From: Prorocentrum cordatum
Taxonomy: Eukaryota > Sar > Dinophyceae > Prorocentrales > Prorocentraceae
DNA: 64,000 nt
Direction of reading: 5' to 3'
NCBI GenBank assembly: GCA_963575745.1
Contig: CAUYUJ010017837.1
Span: 799,190-863,189, forward strand
The notes beneath the pieces are model-generated. The model was not told where the DNA came from. It saw only the letters and a list, made by a program, of their open reading frames with translations, and did not search any database. Of this stretch, positions 51,806 to 61,560 are shown piece after piece (the first letter of the stretch is position 1; each line of letters opens with the position of its first letter). A program made the translations under genes and the position numbers.

Positions 51806-52022
51806 TGGGATGCACAGAGACATACTAATACTATGCGTCCGCCTTGGAGGCGCGCGTCCGACCCGAACATATAGTATACCCATATTGTAGTATATCGTTG
51901 CTCGAGCGGCGTGGCCAGAAAGCGCCCGCCACGACGCATATACTACAAGATTTCTCGGTGCGCGCGTCGCCCCCTGGGGGGGGGGGGGGGGGGCGACGAA
52001 CGCATAATATAAGTATGTTGGG
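51806..52022. mobile_element. MITE-like insertion with imperfect terminal inverted repeats
   Basis: GACATACTAATACTATGCG (about 51819) pairs imperfectly with CGCATAATATAAGTATGTT (about 52000-52018). The centre holds a second inverted pair around GTAGTATAT and a G18 run. It separates the coiled-coil part from the next ORF1 segment. No clean target duplication was found. Confidence 0.5.
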
Positions 52023-52025
52023 GGG

Positions 52026-52664
52026 ATGCCGAATGTAGCAGCCACCCCTCCGAGGGCCGCTGCGCAGCCTCATCAGCAGGTAACATCACCTGGAGAGGCG
52101 CAGTCTGCGGCAGCGAGTGACATCGCCATGCCCACACTGCTCGCAGCATTGCAACAGAGCAATGCGCAGCTGCTCGCCAACATGAGGAACTTCCAGACCG
52201 CCGTGGCCACGCTGCAGACGGATATCACCGCGCTCAGGACGGAGAAGGAGGAGGACATGAACAAGATGCGCCAGGCCGCCGTGGAGGCAGCCCAGCAGGC
52301 CATGGCGGCGCAGTCGAACGGCCCCAAGAAGTACCAGCAGCCCGCCGACCCAGTGGCCCAGCAGGCAGGTCGTGCCCGCATGGCAGCGCTGCTACGAGGC
52401 CGTGGCACAGCGAGATCAGCATCCCCGCGTCGGCATGAAGATAGTGGGCAAGCAGGTGCCAAGACCATGCGCACAAGCACGGCAGGAGAAGGATCGGCGG
52501 GGGCAGGAGCAGCCGACATCGCCCAGCGAGAGGCTGCCCAGGCGGAGGCCGCAGCCAGGCAGGCTACGGAGGCTGAAGCCGAGCCTGCAGGCAAGGGTGA
52601 CAGCGACAGCGAGCTTTTGGCCGCTGTTGCTGCCGCGCCAGCCACCGCACAAGTTTTTCGCTAG
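52026..52664 (+). CDS. LINE ORF1-like protein, coiled coil
   Basis: About 212 codons, Ala/Gln/Glu-rich. A predicted coiled coil runs from LLAALQQSNAQLLANMRNFQ through DITALRTEKEEDMNKMRQAA, and an Ala/Glu-rich helix follows near the end. This looks like the RNA-binding ORF1 class rather than an enzyme. The C-terminus runs into ORF2 with a frame change. Confidence 0.5.
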   Translation: MPNVAATPPRAAAQPHQQVTSPGEAQSAAASDIAMPTLLAALQQSNAQLLANMRNFQTAVATLQTDITALRTEKEEDMNKMRQAAVEAAQQAMAAQSNGPKKYQQPADPVAQQAGRARMAALLRGRGTARSASPRRHEDSGQAGAKTMRTSTAGEGSAGAGAADIAQREAAQAEAAARQATEAEAEPAGKGDSDSELLAAVAAAPATAQVFR

Positions 52665-52872
52665 GGGTCGTGTCAGAAGCGCCTCGACCCGTCTTGAATT
52701 CAAATACTCCCATCCAACATCCTGATTTTCCAGCTGGCCCATTCCCCAGTGAAGAGGACAAGCCAACGGAAAATCGCTCGGAGCACCTCGGATACCAGAT
52801 TCACAGCTACCCAGTGGAATATACGCCAGGTGCTCCCTACTCTCCCATACCACCGCTCCACTCATCAAGAAG

Positions 52873-54432
52873 TTGCTAGAGAGGAAATGGCCCATCCAGC
52901 TTTCCAATGACTTGCTGTCGTGGGCTCAGTTTTGGCATTCATCTACAGTCTCAGCCTTCGCCAGCCTTGTTCCTTTCGACCCGAAGGCCCAGATCGACCA
53001 TCTCAAGATATACGCAGATGCGACGGCAGGGACTTTCAAACATCAGGGGCAGATGTGCTCACCTGCATGGGCTTTCTGTGTTCTCGCTGTCACCACTCTC
53101 GGGGTCTCCTTCCTAGGATATCTAGCTGGCCCATTGCATGGGCGGGATGCTTCTGATGCGAGAGTCCCGTTAAGAGCTGAGCTGGAAGCGGCCATTTGGG
53201 CCACAGCTTGGCTTCTGCAAGCACCATTGCGTTGCAGACAAACTCCGGTATGCTTTTACACGGATAATATGGACGTCCTCCGCATATACCAGGGAGGATA
53301 TGTGCATGGCGTGCTGCTACCTGCTAAGACACGACTTGACAGTCTTACTCAGATCATACGTGCGTGTGTGATTGTGGTGGCATACGAGCACGTGCGCGGA
53401 CACACTGCACATCCGTGGAACGAGTGCGTGGATACGCTTGCGCGCCTGTACGCCATGCGTGTATTGCCTGAGTTCATCGAGCCTGCGTGGAGATCCCTCC
53501 TACATCAGGACCCCCACCAGAAGGCCCTACCTTGGATTTGGCTACTTTTCTCCGACTCCAGCTCCCGACAGGCATACCCGCCCGACCACGGTACGCCTCT
53601 CCCTACGCCTCAGGTCTCCACTACGGGCATTCGAGAAATCTTACCGATCCCCAAGAGACCCCCGCGAGGCCGACATGCGTTTGCCATGGGCTGGATGGCC
53701 ATGGCCAATGTGCTCTCGCTGGGCCCCCGAGCCTACAAGGGTTCCCGACAGGCTCACGACAAGTTTCAAGGTTTCAACGCCACAGGCCGCATGATGCAGC
53801 TGGCGGGGCAGTTTGCGCAGCGGCCCTACTTCATAGTAGGCGCAGTTGAGACGCGTCTCCGACGGACAGGCACCTCCGAGCTTGGCCCGTACTTCCTCTT
53901 GCACGCCCAGGCTAACGACTCCGGAGGGGAAGGCTGTACTGCATGGATCAACACACATTGGGAGTACCAGGAGAAATGCAGCGCACAGCCTTCTCACTGC
54001 CAGGTGCTACATGCAGCGCCAGATATCATGATTGTGGCTGTTAGGGCCCCTTCGCTCTCAATTTGTGCATGTGTTGCTCATGCTCCGCATTCGCGCCGAC
54101 CCCCTGCACATATACGACAGTGGTGGAAACAACTACAGCAGCTTATTACACGGCACAGAGGAACTGCAGAGCATGTCGTTACACTGATCGATGCCAATCC
54201 AGCAGTGGGATCACACGCAGATGCACATGTGGGGCCCATGCATGCGGAGCCTGAAAACCTACCGGGATACAGTTTTCGCATGTGTTTCCAGGGCACAGCC
54301 CAATGGGCTCCATCCACCTTCTACGAGGACCCCTCGGGATCTGCAGGTACCTGGGCGGCCCCAGGAGCACGCGCCGCACCTAAGCGGCGTGACTACATAG
54401 CGGTGTCCTCTGATATACGTGTGCCTGCGTAA
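52873..54432 (+). CDS. LINE ORF2 N-terminal part: RNase H and AP-endonuclease
   Basis: About 519 codons. RNase H: IYADATAGTFKHQG (52999), RAELEAAIWATAWLL (53170), CFYTDNMDVLRIYQGG (53250) and HVRGHTAHPWNECVDTLARL (53390), giving D, E, D and the H-x-x-x...D tail. Then an EEP endonuclease-like domain from about 53690: YFIVGAVETRLRRTGTSE (Glu of motif), CACVAHAPHS, VVTLIDANPAVGSHAD (54176) and KRRDYIAVSSD near the end. These domains degrade template RNA and nick the target DNA for target-primed reverse transcription. The frame ends at a TAA (54430) while the likely continuation shifts frame. Confidence 0.75.
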   Translation: MLERKWPIQLSNDLLSWAQFWHSSTVSAFASLVPFDPKAQIDHLKIYADATAGTFKHQGQMCSPAWAFCVLAVTTLGVSFLGYLAGPLHGRDASDARVPLRAELEAAIWATAWLLQAPLRCRQTPVCFYTDNMDVLRIYQGGYVHGVLLPAKTRLDSLTQIIRACVIVVAYEHVRGHTAHPWNECVDTLARLYAMRVLPEFIEPAWRSLLHQDPHQKALPWIWLLFSDSSSRQAYPPDHGTPLPTPQVSTTGIREILPIPKRPPRGRHAFAMGWMAMANVLSLGPRAYKGSRQAHDKFQGFNATGRMMQLAGQFAQRPYFIVGAVETRLRRTGTSELGPYFLLHAQANDSGGEGCTAWINTHWEYQEKCSAQPSHCQVLHAAPDIMIVAVRAPSLSICACVAHAPHSRRPPAHIRQWWKQLQQLITRHRGTAEHVVTLIDANPAVGSHADAHVGPMHAEPENLPGYSFRMCFQGTAQWAPSTFYEDPSGSAGTWAAPGARAAPKRRDYIAVSSDIRVPA

Positions 54433-55240
54433 GGAGTCGATCACGGCATCGACCTCACTGTCACGCAGCCAGACCACAACGTGGTGGCAGCATGCTTGCT
54501 TTTCCCACCGTCCAGCTTTGTGCCAACAGCACCGAGGCCCTACAAGGTGCAGCACGATCCTGCCATGTACAAGGATCCAGTGTCCGCCAGGCTATTCCAA
54601 CACTTGCTTACGCAGTTCCGACAGCCCGACTTTGCCGTACACAGTACAGATCATGTCAAGGCCTGTGAAGAATACGTGAGATATGCCATGGAGACCGCAT
54701 TCCCAGTACGTACGACGGCGGCGGGACGGCAGCCTCGGCAATCTTGGATCAGCGTCATCGCACTCAGTATGCAGGATGAGCGAAGCATATACTTACGCCT
54801 AGCTCGCAAGATCGGGCTGCAGGCTCACAGAGCCATGATGCGTATCATCCTTTTCGCGTGGCAGCTGCATCTTGCAACGACAGAGGCAGATCATGCGAGG
54901 CCACGTGGACCCTAGCAAGAAAGCGCGCATGCCCTGCTTGCCTACGCTAGTACGACGCACGCGGAAGCTACAGCAGCCATGTCTCCTCCTCCCGCAAGCA
55001 ACGGCATCACTTTTGTGCCGAGAAGCCGACGTACGCACGCAGCAAGGCAACGGGAGAGGCATAGGCAAGTCACGCTTACTTGCGCACTGGGGTCACCAAG
55101 GGGTCTCGGCTATCATGCTACCTCCCATTTCAAACCACAAGAGTATCAAACGGGACATGGGGTGGAGACGGGAATATGGGACTACATTACCTGCTGTTGG
55201 GACTATGCGCATGGAGTGCGCGCTTGTGTCCTAGCACATC
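54433..55240 (+). pseudogene. LINE ORF2 linker between endonuclease and RT, frameshifted
   Basis: One open part (54481-54915) has a helical composition (KACEEYVRYAMETAFPV, LARKIGLQAHRAMMRI). It is followed by other frames without a recognised motif. This is expected linker sequence between the nuclease and RT domains. Confidence 0.4.
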
Positions 55241-57263
55241 GTGAGCTGCTCTTTTTTTCACACTACCCTATTGATCCGACACGCGACTACGCAGGATGCC
55301 ATGCAGCACTACAACAACCTTGTGCAGGGAGTATCGGATGCATGGGACCGCAGGCAGTACGATCAAGCTTTTGCCGAACTACGTGCTATGGGAATAGGTT
55401 CGCCCAAGAAGGTAAACACTAGAGCCCTACCCATCCTGGAGCTCGAGGATGGAGCAGCAGATAGAGGGCTTCGCCACTTTGCGGCGGAAGAGGTTGGAGT
55501 GGTAGTGCCAGTTGCCGACGCCAGCGCCCTTGCACGAAGTGCCCCATCCCTTCCTCAGGATCTGACACATGACATCCCATATGAGGAAATGTCTCTCCCC
55601 GCCCCCCCCCCCCCCCCCCCCAACTACCAGAGAGCTTGCCGCGCTGCCAAGCCCTCAGCTGCCAGCTTAGATGGCATCCCAGGGGCCCTTCTCAGAAGTT
55701 TTGCCACGGCCCTGGGAGCCCTGTTCTATCCTGTGGCGGTAAAAAGCATGCACCCGCATCGAGGAACCGTTCGAGTGGCTGGGGGGGGGGGGGGGGGAGG
55801 GGGGAATTACTGGAACATCTGGAAGAAGAAAGCTACCCCAGCCCTATGCAAGAATCATCGGTCTGTTATGAGATCCTCCCAACCTGGGAAACATACCGAC
55901 AACTACTGCGGGAGCCGCTTGCAGGAGCTCTCCCTGCATATGCAAGGGATGCACAGCATGGAGGAATTGCGGGGGGAGGCGTTGACCTTGCAGCGCTTGC
56001 TATACGCTCCTTCCAGGAACCCGCACAGACGCTCAAGCTACCAGCGCTCTTTTTCATGTTAGACGCAGTCTCAGCTTTTTTTTTATCGTGCCGTGCGAGA
56101 GCTGGTCATGCAGTTGGGCACCTCAGATGCGGACCTACACAGCACACTACAAACAGCGGGGCCCCCACCTGGTGCCATTGAGGACCCCAGGGCTCATATT
56201 GCAGCACAGCGCACACTACTGGAACAAGCGGGGATATCACGACACATACGCGCGCTCACAGCCTCTAGCTACTCAGGCAATTGGTTCTGGTACCGAGGAG
56301 CGTCAGCAGTCGCCTTCTCGCTTGAAGGAGCTGTTCCAGAACAGCAGCTAGGCGACGTAATTTCAACTACGCCATGACAGCATGTGTGAAGGAAGCTCAG
56401 CAGGGACTGCAGGAGCTGGAGCTAGACCTACGCATACCCATCTCATTACACGCTACCATGTCAGACATGATGCAGCAAGCCCCCGACGCTATGCGAGGAG
56501 GGCTCGAGGCATGCTTTTTCGATGACGGTGCGATTGTTGTCATAGGAGCAGCCCTGCACCTGCTCGAAGCAGCGCCCAAGGTAGCTGCAGTGGTCGCCGC
56601 CAGCTTTGTGAGAAGAGGCCTCCGGCTCAACTTCGCTGCAGGCAAGACGGAGGTGCTGTTTCAACTAAGAGGAGTTGGCGCCAAGCGTGCCAAACGGGAG
56701 TTGTGGCTCGAACGGGAAGGCCGCTTCGAGATCCAATCAGAGCTTCTAGGACGCTTCACCCTGCTCGCGGTGAGGACATACCCGCACTTGGGCACACAGT
56801 TGGACGAACTGGGATCTATCGGGCCCGACCTGGCCCATCGGGAAGCGTATGTGCGGTCGTCTGGTACACTACTACGTAGACGGGTCTTTGGCTCCCCTAT
56901 TGGGCTCCCGCAACAGGCCACACTGCACTTCGTGGACACACTTATTTTTGCGGGCCTCCTCTACAATGCAGGCACATGGCCCGAGCTCACGGAATCTCAG
57001 CACGCGCACCTCCAGCACCTGATCATCAGCAAATACAATCATGTTCTGAGGGCCCCTCAGAAGGACTCTGATGCAGACCCCGACAGGCTCATACTGGCAC
57101 GGGTACGACGGGCGGATCTGCACGCAGTGCTTAGAGTACACAAGCTTCGCTTGCTGGGTCGCCTCTTACACCATGGCACACCTACGCTGCGCAGCCTACT
57201 CACGCATGTATACCGCAAGGCACACATACGGAAAAAACATGGTAACACAAAGTACTACAGGAC
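55241..57263 (+). pseudogene. LINE reverse transcriptase, several frameshifts
   Basis: RT motifs are spread over several frames. SLDGIPGALLRSFATALGAL (about 55660) is an early RT motif. After a G-run, LLREPLAGALPAYARDAQHG and LKLPALFFMLDAVSAFF (about 56030, motif A) follow. ACFFDDGAIVVIG (about 56511-56550) is the F-x-D-D catalytic motif C and RRGLRLNFAAGKTEVLF motif D. The thumb-like part reaches about 57250. The breaks at poly-C (55602-55621) and poly-G (55783-55799) show that this copy is not intact, or that homopolymer lengths were misread. Confidence 0.8.
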
Positions 57264-58415
57264 TTGCAGTGGGTACGAACCACCAACTGCCGACTTCGTG
57301 ACATGCCAGATCAAGTTGAGGACTTCCAGGCATGGGAAGTTCGAATATCGCAGTCTCTCCCAACTTGGAAGAAAGTTTTGCATGCCACCCTTGCTGCGCA
57401 CGCAGATGCAGTGGCAAGAGCAGCTCGAGCCGACAAGGCGCAGCAGGATTTCTTTCAGCTTGTGCACCCGGCAGGAGTACCGATACCGATCACGAACGGG
57501 AATCACCCTCTCCATCCCCTCCCGCAGGTGCAAGAAGAATTTCGATGCATGTGGTGTGACTATGTGGGTACGGCAGCAAAGAGCACACGACAGCACATTG
57601 TGCGCGTACATTACAGCCAGGTACACGTGGTATCCTGGTTCATAGGAGAGGGGTCAGTATGCATGGCGTGCTCTATGGCTTTCTCCTCTCGGCGTCTACT
57701 CAGGGATCACCTAGCCTTTGGCGCTGCAGTGTGCCAGTTGGCCTACATTTTGCACGGAGCCACGGTCCCTCCAGAGAGGGCAGAGGAGCTGCGGCAAGCA
57801 GATCTCGACCAGCACGCGAAACAACGTCGTGCAGGACTAGGCAGGTGGAGAGCAGCATTCCTAGCACACATACAATATCCAGTGGACGGGCTGTACCCAG
57901 CAGCCATGTTTGCAGCAGCCTTTTTCTCTGAGAGTGAGGCCAAGGAACTTCTCCGTACGCATGCATACGAAATAGGGCCTACTGCACTATCAGCATACAC
58001 AGCTCTCTTTACAGACCCCCCCCAGCCAGCAGAGCAGGAAGGGCTTACATACAGTGACAGATACTACAGATATCGACCGCAGGATTTCAGTGGAACAGCC
58101 GCCGAGTGGATACCCATACGAGTGCACAGAAAGGAGATTTTTGTGCTCAACCTTTTCTCAGGCAGGCGCCGCGAAGGCGACGCGCAGGCCTGGATTGAGC
58201 AGGAGCACGTTGCGACAGCCTACCATATTATCATGCTCTCAGTGGACATTACCATTGACACAGATATGGGGGACATCATGCGCACAGATACTATCACACA
58301 GTGGGGTGAACACATCTTGGCCAGACGGGTGTGGAACACAGGGGGGGGACCCCCTTGTGAAACCTGGAGCGCGGCCAGATGGCTGGACGGGGGTCCCCCC
58401 TTTACGTACACATGA
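57264..58415 (+). CDS. LINE ORF2 C-terminal part: C2H2 fingers and methyltransferase-like start
   Basis: About 383 codons. Finger 1 is FRCMWCDYVGTAAK ... RQHIVRVH (C-x2-C-x12-H-x4-H, about 57540-57610); finger 2 is VCMACSMAFSS ... RDHLAFGAAVC (C-x2-C-x12-H-x6-C). They probably bind target DNA. From 58139, FVLNLFSGRRREGDAQAW resembles motif I of a SAM-methyltransferase and GGGPPCETWSAARW (58342) resembles the PPC motif of C5-cytosine enzymes but with E-T-W after the Cys. The frame stops near 58413 and the domain continues in other frames. Confidence 0.65.
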   Translation: MQWVRTTNCRLRDMPDQVEDFQAWEVRISQSLPTWKKVLHATLAAHADAVARAARADKAQQDFFQLVHPAGVPIPITNGNHPLHPLPQVQEEFRCMWCDYVGTAAKSTRQHIVRVHYSQVHVVSWFIGEGSVCMACSMAFSSRRLLRDHLAFGAAVCQLAYILHGATVPPERAEELRQADLDQHAKQRRAGLGRWRAAFLAHIQYPVDGLYPAAMFAAAFFSESEAKELLRTHAYEIGPTALSAYTALFTDPPQPAEQEGLTYSDRYYRYRPQDFSGTAAEWIPIRVHRKEIFVLNLFSGRRREGDAQAWIEQEHVATAYHIIMLSVDITIDTDMGDIMRTDTITQWGEHILARRVWNTGGGPPCETWSAARWLDGGPPFTYT

Positions 58416-58790
58416 GTGGTTCTGGGGCGTCCCTTGGGTTTCAGAACGACAGGCCCTACAACTCATGCGGCCAACATGTTTCTGCAGAACCTTGTGTTCC
58501 TCCTGGGCTGCCACATGGTGGCTGGGACCTCTGGGTGGATCGAACATCCCCTCCCGGCCCACTGGAGGCCAGAGGCCCCCAGTAGCTTCCACTGGGAGCC
58601 CCTCGAGGCCCTAGCTTCAGCGCCCATCACGATCACGGCCGACTTCGATCAATGCACGTTGCAGCCAACAGGTCGAGACCCAGCGGAGTTTGGCAGAGCT
58701 CCCACACGTCTCCTCGGATTGAGGATGCCATGTTTGCGACGACGCCTGTGCGACGGGCCAGGCAATGGCTGGTGTCACCACGGGAGATGA
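58416..58790 (+). pseudogene. LINE methyltransferase-like module, C-terminal half (frameshifted)
   Basis: Reads FLQNLVFLLGCHMVAGTSGW, then IEHPLP (58537), SSFHWEPLEALA, ITADFDQCTLQPTG (58630) and PTRLLGLRMP. The E-H-P ... D-Q-C ... P-T-R series is shared with the YR element (21100-21320) and the copia element (37990-38180). Confidence 0.6.
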
Positions 58791-59498
58791 GTGCACAAAA
58801 TACTGCAGGGGAAGGAGCAAGTTGGAGGACGCACGGTCTTTAAGACGCATGCTAAGAAAACATATCCTGAGGAGATGTGTGCACGTTTAGCAGCAGCCAT
58901 TGCAGCCTCCATGCAAAATATTTATGCAGATGCTGACAACGATGATCAGCAATTTGACGAGAGCGCACTGTGCGCCGACTTACGCAAGTTTTACCTGCCA
59001 GAGATAGGTGCGGACTTCAAGATTTCACCAGATTTCGCAGGAGGAATGACCAAGATGCAGAGAGCTGACCCAGAGATGCACAGGTTCCAGGACGATCCCA
59101 GTGAGACTCCCAAGGGCCCCATATGTGCTCCGACTCCAGCTCCCACCCCAGCTCCGACTCCAGCTCCTGACAGCCCCAGCATGAATATTCCCATGCATGA
59201 ACCAGGATCGGATGAGGAGTTAGAAGCTGAGAATTTGCTGGGGCTTTGCCCCTCCCTCCCCGCCTCTCCCCCGCTGCCGCCTCCGCCTCCCTCGCCCCCG
59301 CGGCCGCACCCCCTAACGGGAGAGCAGCTGGACCTCATCGCCGCCAAGCGCGCCGAGGCCCGCCGCCGCCGCGAGGCCAAGAGGGCCGAGGCGCACAGGC
59401 GGCGTGCGCCCTGGTCAGGCGCCATCTCGTTTTCCGGCTTCTTCGAGGCCGGGCCAATTCCCAGCTGCCCTCTCCCTCCCACAGGTTTGGAGGGATAG
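58791..59498 (+). CDS. Open frame with a Pro-rich region and a basic LTGEQ helix
   Basis: About 235 codons. The first 90 residues may still belong to the LINE. Then come repeated APTPAP dipeptides, a Pro-rich stretch (SPPLPPPPPSPPRPHP) and LTGEQLDLIAAKRAEARRRR, which resembles the short RPA-binding helix of some DNA-repair proteins (L-T-x-E-Q-x-x-x-I-x-x-x-R). That resemblance is weak. The end at 59498 is just before a microsatellite, where an exon could stop. Confidence 0.35.
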   Translation: MHKILQGKEQVGGRTVFKTHAKKTYPEEMCARLAAAIAASMQNIYADADNDDQQFDESALCADLRKFYLPEIGADFKISPDFAGGMTKMQRADPEMHRFQDDPSETPKGPICAPTPAPTPAPTPAPDSPSMNIPMHEPGSDEELEAENLLGLCPSLPASPPLPPPPPSPPRPHPLTGEQLDLIAAKRAEARRRREAKRAEAHRRRAPWSGAISFSGFFEAGPIPSCPLPPTGLEG

Positions 59499-59551
59499 GA
59501 GGCAGCGGAGGCAGGCGTGAACGCGGACCCAGGTCCCATGTCACCGTCCCA

Positions 59552-59936
59552 CCACCACGTCGTCGTCTTCGTTGGCGACGTCGTCGTCGTCTTCGTTGTC
59601 GTCGGCGTCGGCGTCGTCGTCTTCGTCGTCGTCGACGTCGGCGTCGTCATCGTCGCCACAATCGTCGTCGTCGTCGTCGGCGTCGTTGACGTCGTCGTCG
59701 TCGGTGTCGTCGTTGTCGTCGTAGTCGGCGTCGTCATCGTCGTCGTCACTATCGTCGTCGTCGTCGTCGTCGGCGTCGGCGTCGTCGTCGTCGCCGTCGG
59801 TGTCGTTGTCGTCGTCGTCGTCGTCGTTGTCGGCGTAGTCGAAGTCGTTGGAGACGTCGTCGGTGTCGTCGTAGTCGTTGTCGGCGGCGTCGTCGTCGTC
59901 GTTGTCGCTGTCGTCTTCGGCGTCGCTGTCGTTGCC
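59552..59936. repeat. GTCGTC microsatellite array
   Basis: Nearly pure GTC triplets with GGC and TTC variants. Frames of Val, Asp or Thr repeats on either strand are artefacts. Confidence 0.9.
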
Positions 59937-60242
59937 AAGTGCCATTTGGTACCCACCGTCACGGTCTTAAGAGATGTTGCAAACCAGGTTGCGGGTGGGT
60001 GGGTGGGATGTTTGCGCGAGCAGTGGAGTGGACAACGCACTGCGAAGAGAAACTACTTCCACCACATAGATTGCACCACGTGCAGCGCAAATCGTGCAAG
60101 AACCCAAGTTTGCGCGTCGGTGCTGGCAAACCCTGTTTTGGTACAACCCTGCGGAGGCCGCCAGGGACCTCCAGTTTAGCTCCGACGACTCCTGGTCAGG
60201 ATGTGAGGGCGCCGCGGGCGACGCGGAGGGCCGCTGGGAGGC
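59937..60242. other. Sequence without a recognisable gene
   Basis: No domain visible. It contains an AGATTGCACCACG word also seen near 6965 and 7598. Confidence 0.35.
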
Positions 60243-60385
60243 TCGGGCCGGGCGAAAGGGGGGGATTGGGAAAGGGGGGGTTACGAAATTTGCTGCATGC
60301 AGCTGGTTTCGGCCTCACCGAGGTGCCCATTCCTCGATACATGGCCGCCTCCGGCGCCGGGAGGCGCCAGGAAAATCAGCTACAC
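60243..60385. mobile_element. Introner-family TIR element, inverted and truncated copy
   Basis: Starts TCGGGCCGGGCGAAAGG and continues ATTTGCTGCATGCAGCTGG ... GAAAATCAGCTAC in the opposite orientation to 12166-12343. The distal end, including the second inverted repeat, is missing. Confidence 0.8.
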
Positions 60386-60479
60386 AATGCCACCACCTTA
60401 CCCGTGCGACCACCCTTCGGGTGATAAGGAGGTTGGGGGGCAGGAAGGAAAACCCATCGAGCACAACTGCGATGACCGT

Positions 60480-61290
60480 GATGGTGATGAGATGGCGCCA
60501 TCGATCTCACGAAATCCACAATCGATTTCACCATCGATGTCACCATCGCTCTCGATATCGATCGCACTATCGATCTCGCTATCGATCTCAATACCGATAT
60601 CATCATGAGAGATCTCACGAGATACCTTCGGGACAACGCTATGGGCCACCCCCAGCCACGGCGGGGCACACCCAGCCAACGATCTGTTGTGATCGATCTC
60701 GCTATCAATCTAACTATCGATCTCTCGATCTCCCGATCGATCTCACGATCACGGTCGATCACGCAATCGATCTCACTGACGATTTTATTATCGATCTCCT
60801 GATCTCACGCGCTACCATCAAGACACCACGGCGGGACACCTGGAGCCACCGTCGGGACATCCCGCGCCACCGACGGGGCAGCCCAGGATCGATCTCACGA
60901 TCACGATTGATCACGCAATCGATCTCACTATCGATCTCACAACTGATCTCACGAGCTACCATCGAGACACCAGGGCGGGACACCCACAGCCACCGTCGCG
61001 ACACCCCGCGCCACCGACAGAGCACCGACGGGATACCGACGGGACACCGACGCACCACTGACGGGACACCGACGCGCCACCGACGGGACAACCCCGGCCA
61101 CCGCGCGCCGGGAGGGGGCGGACAAACGGCTCCACCCCTAGCCCTAGCCACGGCGGCACCATTCCTCTCGTGCGCCCACGCAGCTCCGCCTCGCCCGCAC
61201 GCGCGATGCGAACACGAAACCGAGACCGGTTTCCTCGTGGGGCGCTCTCCGCTCCACTGCGATCTCGCCCCCCGACCTCCGACCCTTGAA
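60480..61290. repeat. Dispersed repeat with ATCGAT-type array, copy 2
   Basis: Loose array of ATCGATCTCACGATC words, then about 20-nt units CACCGACGGGACACC, then CATTCCTCTCGTGCGCCCAC and GGCGCTCTCCGCTCCACTGC. Same three-part order as 48965-49545, but longer arrays. Confidence 0.75.
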
Positions 61291-61298
61291 TGCACTTT

Positions 61299-61350
61299 TC
61301 TTCTTCTTCCTCCTCCTCCTCCTCCTCCTCCTCCTCCTCCTCCTCCTCCT
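61299..61350. repeat. TCC trinucleotide microsatellite
   Basis: TTC followed by a TCC run. Confidence 0.9.
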
Positions 61351-61560
61351 TTAGGCTTTCAGGGGGGCTCCCGTCGCTGCGCATGGATCAACCTCGAAAC
61401 TCTGGTCGGAAGCGCACTCTCAGGAGACGCCCGGAGGGGTCCATTTTGAGATTCGCTGCTGGCCGGTCCCGTCCTGGGCCCAAGATCGTACGCCCTCCTG
61501 TCTTAGGGAGCCACCCACACCGATCCTGGGGCCAGGATGGGCACAGGCAGGATCACGTCC

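Larger units (their letters stand above)
50908..58850 (+). mobile_element. Decayed LINE-type non-LTR retroelement
   Basis: The order is a RanBP2-type finger plus coiled-coil ORF1, RNase H, AP-endonuclease, RT, two C2H2-like fingers and a methyltransferase-like module. Many frameshifts occur, several at homopolymers (C20 near 55602, G17 near 55783), and an inverted-repeat insertion interrupts the ORF1 region. No LTRs, poly(A) tail or clear target duplication were seen. RNase H before the endonuclease differs from the usual I/R-type order (endonuclease, RT, RNase H). Confidence 0.8.

Noticed and set aside
55921-55937. GCAGG ... CCTGC inverted pair in the LINE
   Set aside because: The loop is 7 nt and not GNRA, and it is a single occurrence, so it is not part of the copia hairpin family.
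59517-60179. Val-rich 220-codon ORF resembling membrane segments
   Set aside because: It is a GTCGTC microsatellite; the Val runs are repeat translations.
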